Below are positions 36,436-45,113 of a stretch of DNA of 64,000 nucleotides, piece by piece (positions within the stretch are counted from its first letter, which is position 1; each line of letters starts with the position of its first letter). The notes below the pieces were generated by a model. It searched no databases. It saw nothing but the letters and a program-made list of their open reading frames with translations, and was not told the origin of the DNA. The position numbers and the translations under genes were made by a program. Source of the stretch: Clostridia bacterium (GTDB lineage: Bacteria; Bacillota; Clostridia; Peptostreptococcales; Anaerovoracaceae); assembly GCA_910575405.1 (NCBI GenBank), contig CAJTER010000011.1, positions 1 through 64,000 on the forward strand, written 5' to 3'.

Positions 36436-37719
36436 CTAAATTGTCAATTGTTCGTCAGCTTCCAGACGGAGCTGATCCTGGTATGTTTCCCGCCTCAGCA
36501 CTCTGCGGGCCTTTCCGTCTTTTGCAAAAACCACCTCCGGCCTTCCCGCCCGGTTGTAGTTGCTGGCCATGGAGTAGCCGTAGGCCCCGGCCGCGTATAT
36601 CACCAGCAGGTCTCCTTCTGCTGCGGAAGAAGGAAGCTCTGCCTCTTTAATGAGAATATCACCGGATTCGCAGTTTTTTCCGGCTATGCAATAGGTTCGG
36701 TCTTTTTTTTCTCCCAGGCGGGTCGCAATGTCGCAGCTGTATTCCGCCTGATAAAGGGCCGGCCGGATATTGTCGCTCATTCCCCCGTCTACAAAGAGAA
36801 AATGTTTTGTATCCGTGTCCTTGCCAAAGCCTACTGTGTAAAGTGCGTAACCGGCTTCTCCTACAATGGAGCGCCCCGGCTCTATCAGCAGCTTTTCAAG
36901 GTCTATGCCTTCTGCCGCCATCCTTTCCTCGCATATGCGGGCCAGCATACCTGCCATGTCCCCAAGGGGAATCGGTTTATCACTGGCAGTATATTTTATG
37001 CCGAATCCACCCCCAATACTAAGATGCTTTGCCTCAATCTTATATATGTCTTTCATTTCCCGGATAAACCGGATCATGATCTCCAGGGCCGCCGAAAAGC
37101 CTTCCGTCTCTGTAATCTGTGAGCCGATGTGACTGTGAAAGCCCTTGAATTCCACGTATTTGCTGTCCAGGGCCGGCTGCAGCAGTTGCCGGATTTCTTC
37201 CTTCTTTTCAATGGAAATTCCGAATTTGGAGTCCGCTCCCGAGGTCCGGATGTATTCGTGGGTATGGGCCTCTACGCCTGGATTTACCCGCAGCAGAACC
37301 TGTATGTTTTTTTTGTGTTCCTCCGCCAGCTGACAGAGCCGCCTGCATTCCATGCGGTTATCCAGCACGATTGTGCCGCAGCCCAGCTCCAGGGCCATGG
37401 AAATTTCTTCGTCGGATTTGTTGTTTCCGTGGAAGTAAATGCGCTTCATGTCCACGCCAGCCTCTTTGGCACAGTAGAGTTCTCCGCCGCTTACAACGTC
37501 AAGTCCTGCCCCTGCCTCCTGGATTTTTCGAAAAATGGCTTTGCAGGAAAATGCTTTTGCCGCGTAAACTACCTCTGTTTCAAAGTGCTCCGACTGAAAG
37601 CCCTGTATGGCAGCTGCAAGCTGCTGTTCAATTTTTGACTCATCATAAACCAGCAGAGGTGTGCCCGAAACCGCCGCCAGATCCCGACAGTCGATTCCTC
37701 CGATTTGTAAGTTTGCCAT
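36436..37719 (-). CDS. lysA: Diaminopimelate decarboxylase
   Basis: A 427-aa PLP enzyme that makes lysine from meso-diaminopimelate. The PLP lysine is in EVVYAAKAFSCKAIF. HSHIGSQI, SIGGGFGIKY and the phosphate-binding LIEPGRSIVGEAGYALY follow, then CESGDILIKEAELP with the conserved cysteine. It is the first gene after the lysine riboswitch, and its 15-nt gap to lysC shows that they are cotranscribed. The ribosome binding site is weak. Confidence 0.96.
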   Translation of the reverse strand: MANLQIGGIDCRDLAAVSGTPLLVYDESKIEQQLAAAIQGFQSEHFETEVVYAAKAFSCKAIFRKIQEAGAGLDVVSGGELYCAKEAGVDMKRIYFHGNNKSDEEISMALELGCGTIVLDNRMECRRLCQLAEEHKKNIQVLLRVNPGVEAHTHEYIRTSGADSKFGISIEKKEEIRQLLQPALDSKYVEFKGFHSHIGSQITETEGFSAALEIMIRFIREMKDIYKIEAKHLSIGGGFGIKYTASDKPIPLGDMAGMLARICEERMAAEGIDLEKLLIEPGRSIVGEAGYALYTVGFGKDTDTKHFLFVDGGMSDNIRPALYQAEYSCDIATRLGEKKDRTYCIAGKNCESGDILIKEAELPSSAAEGDLLVIYAAGAYGYSMASNYNRAGRPEVVFAKDGKARRVLRRETYQDQLRLEADEQLTI

Positions 37720-37795
37720 TTGCTTTGTCTCTTTTCTTCTGTGTATTTCGTTTGTTGATATTTGTTTGCTCGCTGGAATGTAAAATAGTTAGATC

Positions 37796-38094
37796 GAAAA
37801 AGTCAGCGAACAATCCTCGCTGACTTAAATAACAGTATCACTGCTGAGCCCGGCTCATAATGATCTGAATTTATCGAATGTCATGAAAGGATAGCTCAAC
37901 TGCTCCGAAATTCCTTCGTACTCCTTTTGTCCCGAATTCTTTCAAAGCAGACAGTCATACAGCTGTTTACTGTATGCCCACCGAAAGTTCATGCCTGAAA
38001 CTTCCGATTCGGCGAAGGATACCTCCCCACCAGGTCGCTGCCCGCCGGCTCTCTGATGGCTCTTTTGCTTCGCGCCTCTATCAACTTGAGTCCT
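37796..38094 (-). promoter_or_regulatory. Lysine riboswitch (L-box) with terminator platform
   Basis: On the minus strand the leader has GATAGAGGCGCGAAGC at its start, then GGTATCCTTCGCCGAA, then GGTGGGCATACAG followed by CTGTATGACTGTC. These match the conserved junction and P4/P5 elements of known L-box RNAs. Downstream, AGTCAGCGA and TCGCTGACT form a 9-bp terminator at 37801-37825 with a T-run at 37797-37801. Lysine binding should favour the terminator and shut off lysA-lysC-dapF-dapA-dapB-dapH. Confidence 0.9.
37797..37825 (-). terminator. Riboswitch-controlled intrinsic terminator
   Basis: The minus-strand stem AGTCAGCGA / TCGCTGACT with a 7-nt loop is followed by five T. It is about 80 nt before lysA and serves as the expression platform of the L-box. 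Confidence 0.88.
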
Positions 38095-38123
38095 AGTGTA
38101 CTAAATTTTCGCGCCCATTGCAA
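38095..38123 (-). promoter_or_regulatory. Promoter of the lysine operon
   Basis: TTGCAA (38118-38123) and TACACT (38095-38100), read on the minus strand, are spaced exactly 17 bp. Transcription would start a few bases before the L-box. Confidence 0.75.
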
Positions 38124-38422
38124 CCCCTTTTTTGTGTTTTTTGACAACTTTTTTGCGAAATTTATATGAATTTTGTTGTTTTTCCCCATTTTAGAGGCTG
38201 TTCAAGCCCTCTGGCCGATGCTTTTTCCTCCTGTACTTATGCTAGGCCTCATGGTGTCTTGCGCTGAACCACGCTTACAGGAGGCTGGCTGAAATTTAAA
38301 TTTTATTTAAATTTCACATTACCATGCTGCAAAGCCGCCCCAAATGCAGTATAATAGCCCTAGTGTAGTGGCTACCTGTACATCGTGTGGTTCAAAATGT
38401 GTCATTCAAAAAGGAGGATCTT
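38124..38422. other. Intergenic region before the 176-aa membrane protein
   Basis: About 300 bp. It contains a perfect AT-rich dyad, GAAATTTAAAT and ATTTAAATTTC, at 38291-38315. TATAAT at 38350-38355 with CTGCAA 17 bp upstream is a possible plus-strand promoter. No further gene is seen. Confidence 0.5.
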
Positions 38423-38953
38423 ATGCAGCTTACTTATAATCAGACTCAAAACAAGGCGTTTGCAAAATACTTTTTCGGTTCATCCGGCATGTGCCTTTTT
38501 TATCTGCTGGCCGTGCAGCTGGGCTATTCGGTTTATCACGCGACTCTGGCCGTAAAAAACGGCGCCGGGTATCAGACTCCCTTTGGCGCGGACTTTGTAT
38601 ATTTGACGGCCATGTGGGTTCCGTTTTTGGTGCTGCTGTTTATGCTTATCAGGAAACAGGGCTTTCCGGCTTTTCGTATTTGCTGTATAAATGCATTTAA
38701 AAAGCACTGGTTTAAATTCGGACTGTATTTTCTCTTTCTTTACGCGGTCCGGCAAAACATGGGCGTGGGATATTACTATGTGGAGCTTCCCGGCAGCGGG
38801 ATATGGCTCGATACATCCTTTCTCTCTGTGCTGGCTATGGATTTTTTCCATTTTGTATCGGAAACGATTTCCACAGTAGTTCTCTTTGCTGTAATTCCTT
38901 TCTTTTGCTATGTTTCATGGAAGCTGAAGGATTTGCCGGCAGAAAAAATATAA
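38423..38953 (+). CDS. Multi-pass membrane protein of unknown function
   Basis: A 176-aa protein with about four hydrophobic segments (CLFYLLAVQLGYSVYHATLA, MWVPFLVLLFMLIR, FGLYFLFLYAV, STVVLFAVIPFFCYVSW). AAGGAGG is 6 nt before the ATG at 38423, so the upstream in-frame starts are not used. No catalytic or binding motif is recognised. It is monocistronic and divergent from the lysine operon. Confidence 0.65.
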   Translation: MQLTYNQTQNKAFAKYFFGSSGMCLFYLLAVQLGYSVYHATLAVKNGAGYQTPFGADFVYLTAMWVPFLVLLFMLIRKQGFPAFRICCINAFKKHWFKFGLYFLFLYAVRQNMGVGYYYVELPGSGIWLDTSFLSVLAMDFFHFVSETISTVVLFAVIPFFCYVSWKLKDLPAEKI

Positions 38954-39233
38954 ACTTTATACATGAGTACAATAATCTGGCGCAGTAAATTTCCAGTTTG
39001 CTCATTTGGTATCGCTGTCCTTTTCCTGCAGCGTTTTCTTCCGGCATGCACAAAAGGCTTCTGAAATGCGGCAATCTGCTCGTCTGGGAAACACAAAAGG
39101 TGACTTTCTCAATCCTTCATTCGTCTTGCGTTTGTGTATACTTTAACAGTGTGAACAATATATGCATATTTATTCAAACAAATTCTATTTTTTGTGCCAT
39201 AAAAATATTTTGCATAAAATTCATAATTTCCCT

Positions 39234-39262
39234 TTGACAAATGTGCGGCTTCATAGTATCAT
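39234..39262 (+). promoter_or_regulatory. Promoter of the M20D deacylase gene
   Basis: TTGACA (39234-39239) and TATCAT (39257-39262) are spaced 17 bp. They lie 37 bp before the start codon. Confidence 0.75.
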
Positions 39263-39298
39263 GGGTAAATAATTAGAAATAGAAAGGAATATTTATTA

Positions 39299-40426
39299 AT
39301 GGATGCATTACAGCAATTAACCCTGCACAGAAGGGAATTACATAAAATACCGGAGCTGAGCCGGGATCTGCCAAAGACAAAGGCTTACATAAAATCGGTT
39401 CTGGAAGGGCTGGACTGTACGGTGACTGAGGTTCTGGAATGCGGCTTATGCGCTTATTTTGATCGGGGAAAGGATAAGACGACTGCTTTCCGGGCTGACA
39501 TGGACGCCCTGCCTGTTCTGGAGGTCAACACCCACGATTTTGTATCCCAGCATGAAGGAAGGATGCATGCCTGCGGTCACGACGGCCATATGGCAATGGT
39601 GCTGGCTCTGGCCGAATATGTGAACACCCAGCCGGAGCTTCCCTGCAATGTGCTGTGCATTTTTCAGCCTGCGGAGGAGACCACCGGAGGGGCTAAGGAG
39701 ATCTGCCAATCCGGAATTTTGAAACAGTACAATGTGGATCGGATTTTTGGCTCTCATCTGTGGCCCTTCATAGAGGCTGGGAAAATCGCCAGCAAGCCGG
39801 GTCCTATGATGCCCCGTTCCTCGGAAATCACCATTGAGGTCAGCGGGCGCACGTCTCATGCTACTGCGCCGGAAAACGGGATCGACGCCCTCTTCATCGG
39901 CTGCGAGTATATTCAGCGGCTTTACAAGGCCCACAGGGAGCAGATGAAGCCAAACCCAGAGCCCGAGGAGCGGACCATTATGCAGATCTGCAAAATGGAC
40001 AGCGGAACTGCCCGCAATATCATTTCCGGCCAATCTTCTCTCCTGGGAACCATGCGGGCCTTTTCGGAAGAGGATTTTTCCCGTCTGGTTGCGATCTTAG
40101 AGGATACGGCGGAGGAGCTTTCCGCGGAATACGGCTGCGGTATTGAGGCCGCCCACAGCGAAGGGTATCCCCCGGTTTATAACCAGCCTTCCCTCTATGA
40201 AGAGATTCTGCCTGTACTGCGGCAGGAGACCGATTATGAGGAAATGGAGCTTCCGGCCATGATTTCGGAGGATTATTCCTTTTACGGACTCCATGTACCT
40301 TCCGTCTTTTTCTTTGTGGGGACTGGCACCGGTATTGCGCTTCACAGCAATAATTTTGATTTTGATGAAAAAATCCTCTTATCCGGGTTTGAGCTGTATC
40401 GCGCCCTGCTCCATCAGAGCCGGTAG
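39299..40426 (+). CDS. M20D-family N-acyl amino acid deacylase
   Basis: A 375-aa metal-dependent amidohydrolase of the M20D group (HipO/IAA-amino acid hydrolase/YkuR). Marks are LHRRELHKIPELS at the start, FRADMDALPVLE, the metal site HEGRMHACGHDGHM, CIFQPAEETTGGAKE with the catalytic EE, and FGSHLWPF. YkuR-type members are N-acetyldiaminopimelate deacetylases (dapL) of about 375 aa, and this gene lies next to a dapH-containing operon lacking that enzyme. It is not under the L-box, so an unrelated N-acyl amino acid substrate is equally possible. Confidence 0.85.
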   Translation: MDALQQLTLHRRELHKIPELSRDLPKTKAYIKSVLEGLDCTVTEVLECGLCAYFDRGKDKTTAFRADMDALPVLEVNTHDFVSQHEGRMHACGHDGHMAMVLALAEYVNTQPELPCNVLCIFQPAEETTGGAKEICQSGILKQYNVDRIFGSHLWPFIEAGKIASKPGPMMPRSSEITIEVSGRTSHATAPENGIDALFIGCEYIQRLYKAHREQMKPNPEPEERTIMQICKMDSGTARNIISGQSSLLGTMRAFSEEDFSRLVAILEDTAEELSAEYGCGIEAAHSEGYPPVYNQPSLYEEILPVLRQETDYEEMELPAMISEDYSFYGLHVPSVFFFVGTGTGIALHSNNFDFDEKILLSGFELYRALLHQSR

Positions 40427-40505
40427 TTACATGCTGGCGGGTGTCCCGCTTACCAGGCAGGTCTGACTGATTTAATCGCGCTTTCCCTTAATGATTCCGC
40501 AGATT

Positions 40506-40991
40506 CTAATCGGTCAGATCCGCCAGCTTTGCGCCTGCCGCATCCAGCAGGGAGTTTACTGGAACTTCCATTTGCAATCCCACTTTTCCCGCGCTGACAA
40601 CCATGGTTTTCAGGTTCCCCGCGCTGTCGTCAATGGCAGTGGCAAACCGCTTTTTCATGCCGATGGGTGAGCAGCCGCCCTTTATGTAGCCGGTTACTTT
40701 GGTAATATCCTTTGCCGGGATCATTTCAATTTTTTTCTCGCCAAAGTGTTTTGCCGCCTTTTTCAGGTTCAGCTCCTTTGCTACGGGAATTACGCACACG
40801 TAATACTCCCGGCTGGTCCCCTGGAGCACCAGGGTTTTGAACACCTTCTCCATATCCATGCCCGTAGCCTTTGCCACGGAAACACCGTCCAGAAAGCCAC
40901 CTGGAGCATCGTATTCATATACCTGATAGGGGATTTTCTGCGACTCTACAATGCGCACGGCATTAGTTTTGTGCTTACTTACCCTGGCCAT
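40506..40991 (-). CDS. ybaK: Cys-tRNA(Pro)/aminoacyl-tRNA deacylase YbaK
   Basis: A 161-aa editing enzyme of the YbaK/EbsC family, which removes cysteine mis-charged on tRNA-Pro. Marks are TNAVRIVESQKIPYQVYEYD, the catalytic-lysine segment VFKTLVLQG, and the GYIKGGCSPIGMKKRF loop that is the YbaK signature. The start at 40991 (MARVSKHKTNAVR) fits the family; 10 extra codons are open upstream. It overlaps the end of the upstream acetyltransferase by 17 nt. Confidence 0.92.
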   Translation of the reverse strand: MARVSKHKTNAVRIVESQKIPYQVYEYDAPGGFLDGVSVAKATGMDMEKVFKTLVLQGTSREYYVCVIPVAKELNLKKAAKHFGEKKIEMIPAKDITKVTGYIKGGCSPIGMKKRFATAIDDSAGNLKTMVVSAGKVGLQMEVPVNSLLDAAGAKLADLTD

Positions 40992-41634
40992 GGGTCTCTT
41001 CCTCTTGGGCGTCCTTTGCAAGGTATGTATTTACAAAGCCGAATTCCTCGGAGCGTACAACTCCTGTTACATGAAAGCCAAGGCTTTCATAAAATGCCAC
41101 ATCATCCTCTGTATTGGTAAACAGCATCAGCGGCAGTCCCTGCTCTTTTGCATATGCACAGACTGCGCCCATCAGCTTCCGGCCCCGCCCCTGGTGCTGG
41201 GCATCTTCCCGTACGCCCAGAAAGTCCACATACAGATGGGGCTCCGGCAGATCCAGCGCCTTTTCCAGACGATCCAGTTCATCAAAGAGTTCATCCCGCT
41301 TTTGCTGCTGCTCCCGCGTCAACTTTTCCATGGCTTTTTTGTATGCGGCAGAATAGCTTCCCGCCTTTTCATGCCGCTCTTGTGTATAATGCATTTCCTC
41401 GGAATGTACAAGACATACGCCTTCCCTTATCTCTTCATCCAGGGAAAAAACGGCTCCATATTCCATATCATAGGCAACGTAAAACCGCAGGGTTGCCTCA
41501 AGGGCCGCTGCTTTTGCCTCTTTGTCCGGAAACGCAGGATCCAGCTTTGGGTATGTGCGGAATGCATTGATATACGTTTGGATCAGCAGTTCCTCCTGCT
41601 GGCGTTTTAATTTGTACAATCCCTTAATCTCCAT
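40975..41634 (-). CDS. GNAT-family N-acetyltransferase
   Basis: A 219-aa protein with a C-terminal GNAT fold: LYVDFLGVREDAQHQGRGRK gives the acetyl-CoA pyrophosphate loop (Q/RxxGxG/A), and FYESLGFHVTG the final strand. The N-terminal half is helical. GGAGG lies 7 nt before the ATG. It overlaps ybaK (17 nt) and the next acetyltransferase (11 nt), so the three genes form one coupled unit. The substrate is unknown. Confidence 0.88.
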   Translation of the reverse strand: MEIKGLYKLKRQQEELLIQTYINAFRTYPKLDPAFPDKEAKAAALEATLRFYVAYDMEYGAVFSLDEEIREGVCLVHSEEMHYTQERHEKAGSYSAAYKKAMEKLTREQQQKRDELFDELDRLEKALDLPEPHLYVDFLGVREDAQHQGRGRKLMGAVCAYAKEQGLPLMLFTNTEDDVAFYESLGFHVTGVVRSEEFGFVNTYLAKDAQEEETHGQGK

Positions 41635-42157
41635 AATAGTCCTCCTTCAGCAGTGAATGGCACAGAACATCGCGCACTGTACCGTCATAAATTTTATAAG
41701 CTCTGCGCAGCGTCCCCTCGTAAGTAAAGCCGCATTTGCGTATTACATTCTGGGAGCGCTTGTTTTCCGGGCCCGTACAGATGCAGATCAGCTCCAGCTT
41801 CAGAGCGTCAAAGCCGTAGCGGATGACTTCCTTTGCCGCCTCTGTCATCAGGCCTCTTCCCCAGTATTCCTCTGACAGGGAATAGCCCAGCTCCCGGCTC
41901 CTGATCCCCGGCCGGTATTTGTCCGTCTCAAATCCGATGGTTCCAATGGCTTTGCCCGTCTCTTTATCCCGAATAGCCCATACCTGGTTGGGCCGAAAAA
42001 TGGTCCTTATAATGAATCTCGATTCCCGCACGTTTGCGTGGGGCTTCCACCCGGCATGAGGTCCCACGTTGGGATTTCTTGCATAATCATAAAGATCCGC
42101 GGCATCCTTCCGCTTCCACGGTGTCAGCAGCAGACGTTCTGTTTCCAGTTGTACCAT
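41624..42157 (-). CDS. RimJ/RimL-type GNAT acetyltransferase
   Basis: A 177-aa GNAT enzyme of the Acetyltransf_3 type that acetylates protein N termini or small molecules. It begins LETERLLLTPWKRKDAADLY, has GTIGFETDKYRPGIRSRELG, the acetyl-CoA loop SEEYWGRGLMTEAAKEVI, and ends with NVIRKCGFTYEGTLRRAYK. AGGAGG lies 7 nt before the ATG. It is the first gene of the acetyltransferase-acetyltransferase-ybaK unit. Confidence 0.9.
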   Translation of the reverse strand: MVQLETERLLLTPWKRKDAADLYDYARNPNVGPHAGWKPHANVRESRFIIRTIFRPNQVWAIRDKETGKAIGTIGFETDKYRPGIRSRELGYSLSEEYWGRGLMTEAAKEVIRYGFDALKLELICICTGPENKRSQNVIRKCGFTYEGTLRRAYKIYDGTVRDVLCHSLLKEDYYGD

Positions 42158-42244
42158 AATAACCTCCTGTATCTGTCCTTTCTACTATATCACAAAGGCG
42201 CCATTTATCAAGCTCCCGCATAGAATATATTGGAGGAAATGAAA

Positions 42245-43075
42245 ATGAAAAAATGTTTAAATGTGATTCTGGCGCTGCTTCTGTTCCTTTCGGCAGCTCA
42301 GCCTGCCTTTGCCGCGGCGGAGCGCAGGGGAATCGATGTCAGCCAGTGGCAGGGGGCCATCCACTACAGACAGGTGAAAGATTCGGGAATTCGGATCGTG
42401 TATATCAAGGCCGGGGAGGGGGCGGACTCCGTTGACCCATATTTTGAACGAAACTACCGTGGAGCAAAGAGGAGCCGGCTTCATGTAGGGTTTTATCACT
42501 ATGTTACGGCAAGAACCGTATCCCAGGGCCGCAGACAGGCTCATTTTTTCGCGTCTCTCATCAACGAAAAGGAGATGGCCTGCAGGCCGGTAATGGATTT
42601 TGAGCAGGTTGCCGGTTTGACAAAGACGCAGGCCAATCGAATTGCCCTTGCTTATCTCAGGGAACTGCAGCGTCTGACCGGTTATAAGCCGGCTGTGTAT
42701 TCGGATGTTTATGATGCCAAGACCCTCTGGAACAAGGCTGTTTCCAGATACCCTCTCTGGATTGCCGATTACGGGCAGGAGCGCCCCTCTTCTCTGGGAA
42801 ACTGGGATACGTGGGAAGGGTTTCAGTACAGCGACAAAGGGCGGATCCCCGGAATTTCCGGCATGGTGGATCTGGATCGGTTTCAGGAAGGAATTTATCT
42901 GAGTCTGGCGGAACGCTACCAGCACAGGCCCCGCATCCATCATGTAAAAAAGGGAGAAAACCTGCAGAAGATTGCACAGCATTACTGCACAACGGTCCTG
43001 CGCATCGTAGAGCTGAACCGCATTGATTATCCATTTTCCGTGCAACCTGGGGATACGCTGATCATAAAAAAGTAG
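42245..43075 (+). CDS. Secreted GH25 lysozyme with C-terminal LysM
   Basis: A 276-aa exported muramidase. The signal peptide MKKCLNVILALLLFLSAAQP ends at AFAAAE. The GH25 domain has RGIDVSQWQGAIHYRQVKDS, YIKAGEG, VGFYHYV and the catalytic PVMDFEQV, then PLWIADYG and SGMVDLDRF. A LysM domain at the end (HHVKKGENLQKIAQHYCTTV) binds peptidoglycan. The ATG at 42245 has the best spacing to GGAGG; 42239 is too close. It is monocistronic. Confidence 0.94.
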   Translation: MKKCLNVILALLLFLSAAQPAFAAAERRGIDVSQWQGAIHYRQVKDSGIRIVYIKAGEGADSVDPYFERNYRGAKRSRLHVGFYHYVTARTVSQGRRQAHFFASLINEKEMACRPVMDFEQVAGLTKTQANRIALAYLRELQRLTGYKPAVYSDVYDAKTLWNKAVSRYPLWIADYGQERPSSLGNWDTWEGFQYSDKGRIPGISGMVDLDRFQEGIYLSLAERYQHRPRIHHVKKGENLQKIAQHYCTTVLRIVELNRIDYPFSVQPGDTLIIKK

Positions 43076-43082
43076 TTATAGC

Positions 43083-43120
43083 AAAACCAATCGGGCCTCT
43101 GACAGCGCCAGATTGGTTTT
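43083..43120. terminator. Bidirectional terminator between convergent genes
   Basis: AAAACCAATC (43083-43092) and GATTGGTTTT (43111-43120) form a 10-bp stem with A/T tracts on both sides. It serves both the lysozyme gene and the convergent LTA-synthase gene. Confidence 0.75.
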
Positions 43121-43127
43121 GTACTTT

Positions 43128-45107
43128 TTATTCAGTGGTGCTCAAAATTTCCTTGTTCTTTTCCACCTGACTGATCTTCATGCGATCAATATCTTCCGGA
43201 TTGACTTTTTCCTTCAATCCCAGAATCGTTGGCCCCAGATAAATGGTATTCAGGACTTCGCCGTCCAGGGAAATTTTGCTGTATTCCGTAAAGTTCTGCC
43301 CCTTAATATAGTAGTCATCGCCGATTTTTACAATATCCTTAATCTTGATGGACTTGATGCCCATTTTCATGTCCGTTGCTTTGAAGGGACTCTTTCCGCC
43401 GTAAATATAATCCTTTCCATACAGCATATCGTAGGCCAGGGTCTCCAAATCCTGCATGTAGGTGCTGCTGTTTTGGTACTTCTGATGGTACGATGTAATC
43501 AGGCCGCCTTTCATTCCCAGCCGTGAGAGAACTTCCGCTCCCAGCTGGAAGGATGAAACATCCTTATCCTTCTTTTTCATACCGAAATTATCCCAGATAA
43601 TATACTGAGTATCAAAGAGTTCGCCGTTCTTCATGCTTTCTTCCGTCATATCCAGAGCAGGCAGGTGATCCCCATACATGACCAGCACCACATCTTCATC
43701 AAAGCGAGAAAGACGATCCGTCAGCTCTTTTATGAACAGATCCATTTCATAAACCTGATTTACATAATATTCATACTGCCATTTCTGCTCTTCTGAGGGA
43801 GCTTCTGTTACCGTAATCTCCGGGTTTTCCAGCAGCTGCTCGGTAGGATATTTGCCATGGCCCTGGACGGAAATGGTATAAATGTAGTCTCTGCTCTTGG
43901 TGGATTTCATGGCGTCGATGATTTCATCCGACAGCAGCCCGTCCTTTGCCCAGTTTTTGGCGGTTTTGACCACATTGTTCATATATTCCAGAGAAGTAAA
44001 GGTATCAAAGCCCAGATTGGGGAAGACTTTGTTTCTGCCATAAAAGGCTCCCCTGTGATTGTGTATGGCGTGAGTGGAATATCCGATATTCTTCAGATCA
44101 AAGGGAATGCTCTCACATGTTTTTTCCAGTAAAATGGATTTGTAGGGATATTCTCCTGGTCCAAAAAACTTGACGCTGATCCCGGTCATGGATTCAAATT
44201 CCGTATTGGCAGTTCCAGCTCCTACCGAAGGAACGGTCAGGTATCCGGAGGAATACTCCTTCATCATCTGTCTGAAATTGGGAACCGGATCCTTGGAATA
44301 AGTAAATCCCTCTACCAGAGTAGGATCGATAAAGGATTCCAGCTGCAAAAATAAAATGTTAGGGTGCTGCAGATCTTCATCGCCTGTCTTTGGCTGATAA
44401 ATTTTATCCGTTCCAAGCTCTCCATTCTTAAAAATATTCTGGACCACGGACCCCGAATATTCGGCGGGCTTATTGATTCCTGTCTTGAGCCAGGTACTGA
44501 TAAAGCAGTAAGGGACTCCGTAATCCCGGTACGCGTAGGCCAGATTTCCAAAGAAGGTATCGACGGTGCGGCTTTTGATGGCCAGCTGCCATATACCGAC
44601 AAAAGCCAGAATGATCAAAATGACAGCCGCAATATTGCGCTTGTAGTTAATTCCATTCTGCACTTTTGCCCCAAAAAGGAACAAAAGAACCAGCGCCGCC
44701 AGAACGACCAGAGCTCCTACAATGGCGAGTATGAGCGTTCCGGTAGACAGGTAATTGGTGACAATGGAAAGACCATCGTTCAAATTTGCCATATCCTTTA
44801 CTGTAAAGGGAGTCATGCGGTTCAGGAGTATGATACCGTTTGTCACTCCCAGGGCAAGCCAGGGTACGGAAATCACCACATACCAGAACATCCTCCGTTT
44901 GAATAGGGAAACGATGGAATAGGTTGTAAATATGATAAACGTATTAAACAGAAAGACCATGGGGCTTTCCGCAAAAAAGCGAAAAGTCGCAATCAGCGAA
45001 TGTCTCGCCATGGTTTCAATAAACAGGTTCATGGCAAGTGCAAGCAGTGCTGAAAATATAATGCTGTTTCTCAAATAGGATCGATAAAAGTGTTTCAGTT
45101 TCTCCAT
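43128..45107 (-). CDS. LTA synthase/phosphoglycerol transferase family protein
   Basis: A 659-aa membrane sulfatase-fold enzyme. Five N-terminal helices (about residues 15-180) are followed by an extracellular catalytic domain with LFLQLESFIDPTLVEGF, the nucleophile threonine in AGTANTEFESMTGI, HNHRGAFYGR and MYGDHLPAL. It builds polyglycerolphosphate or a related anionic polymer, or decorates glycans with phosphoglycerol. A C-terminal domain of about 100 aa (MKMGIKSIKIKDIVKIGDDY) resembles an Ig-like fold and is not part of classical LtaS. It follows rsmA by 6 nt and so may be cotranscribed with the overlapping run that ends there. Confidence 0.9.
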   Translation of the reverse strand: MEKLKHFYRSYLRNSIIFSALLALAMNLFIETMARHSLIATFRFFAESPMVFLFNTFIIFTTYSIVSLFKRRMFWYVVISVPWLALGVTNGIILLNRMTPFTVKDMANLNDGLSIVTNYLSTGTLILAIVGALVVLAALVLLFLFGAKVQNGINYKRNIAAVILIILAFVGIWQLAIKSRTVDTFFGNLAYAYRDYGVPYCFISTWLKTGINKPAEYSGSVVQNIFKNGELGTDKIYQPKTGDEDLQHPNILFLQLESFIDPTLVEGFTYSKDPVPNFRQMMKEYSSGYLTVPSVGAGTANTEFESMTGISVKFFGPGEYPYKSILLEKTCESIPFDLKNIGYSTHAIHNHRGAFYGRNKVFPNLGFDTFTSLEYMNNVVKTAKNWAKDGLLSDEIIDAMKSTKSRDYIYTISVQGHGKYPTEQLLENPEITVTEAPSEEQKWQYEYYVNQVYEMDLFIKELTDRLSRFDEDVVLVMYGDHLPALDMTEESMKNGELFDTQYIIWDNFGMKKKDKDVSSFQLGAEVLSRLGMKGGLITSYHQKYQNSSTYMQDLETLAYDMLYGKDYIYGGKSPFKATDMKMGIKSIKIKDIVKIGDDYYIKGQNFTEYSKISLDGEVLNTIYLGPTILGLKEKVNPEDIDRMKISQVEKNKEILSTTE

Positions 45108-45113
45108 AATCCG

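Noticed and set aside
37989-38189. 66-codon minus-strand frame upstream of lysA
   Set aside because: It coincides with the lysine riboswitch and its promoter, whose RNA structure explains the sequence.
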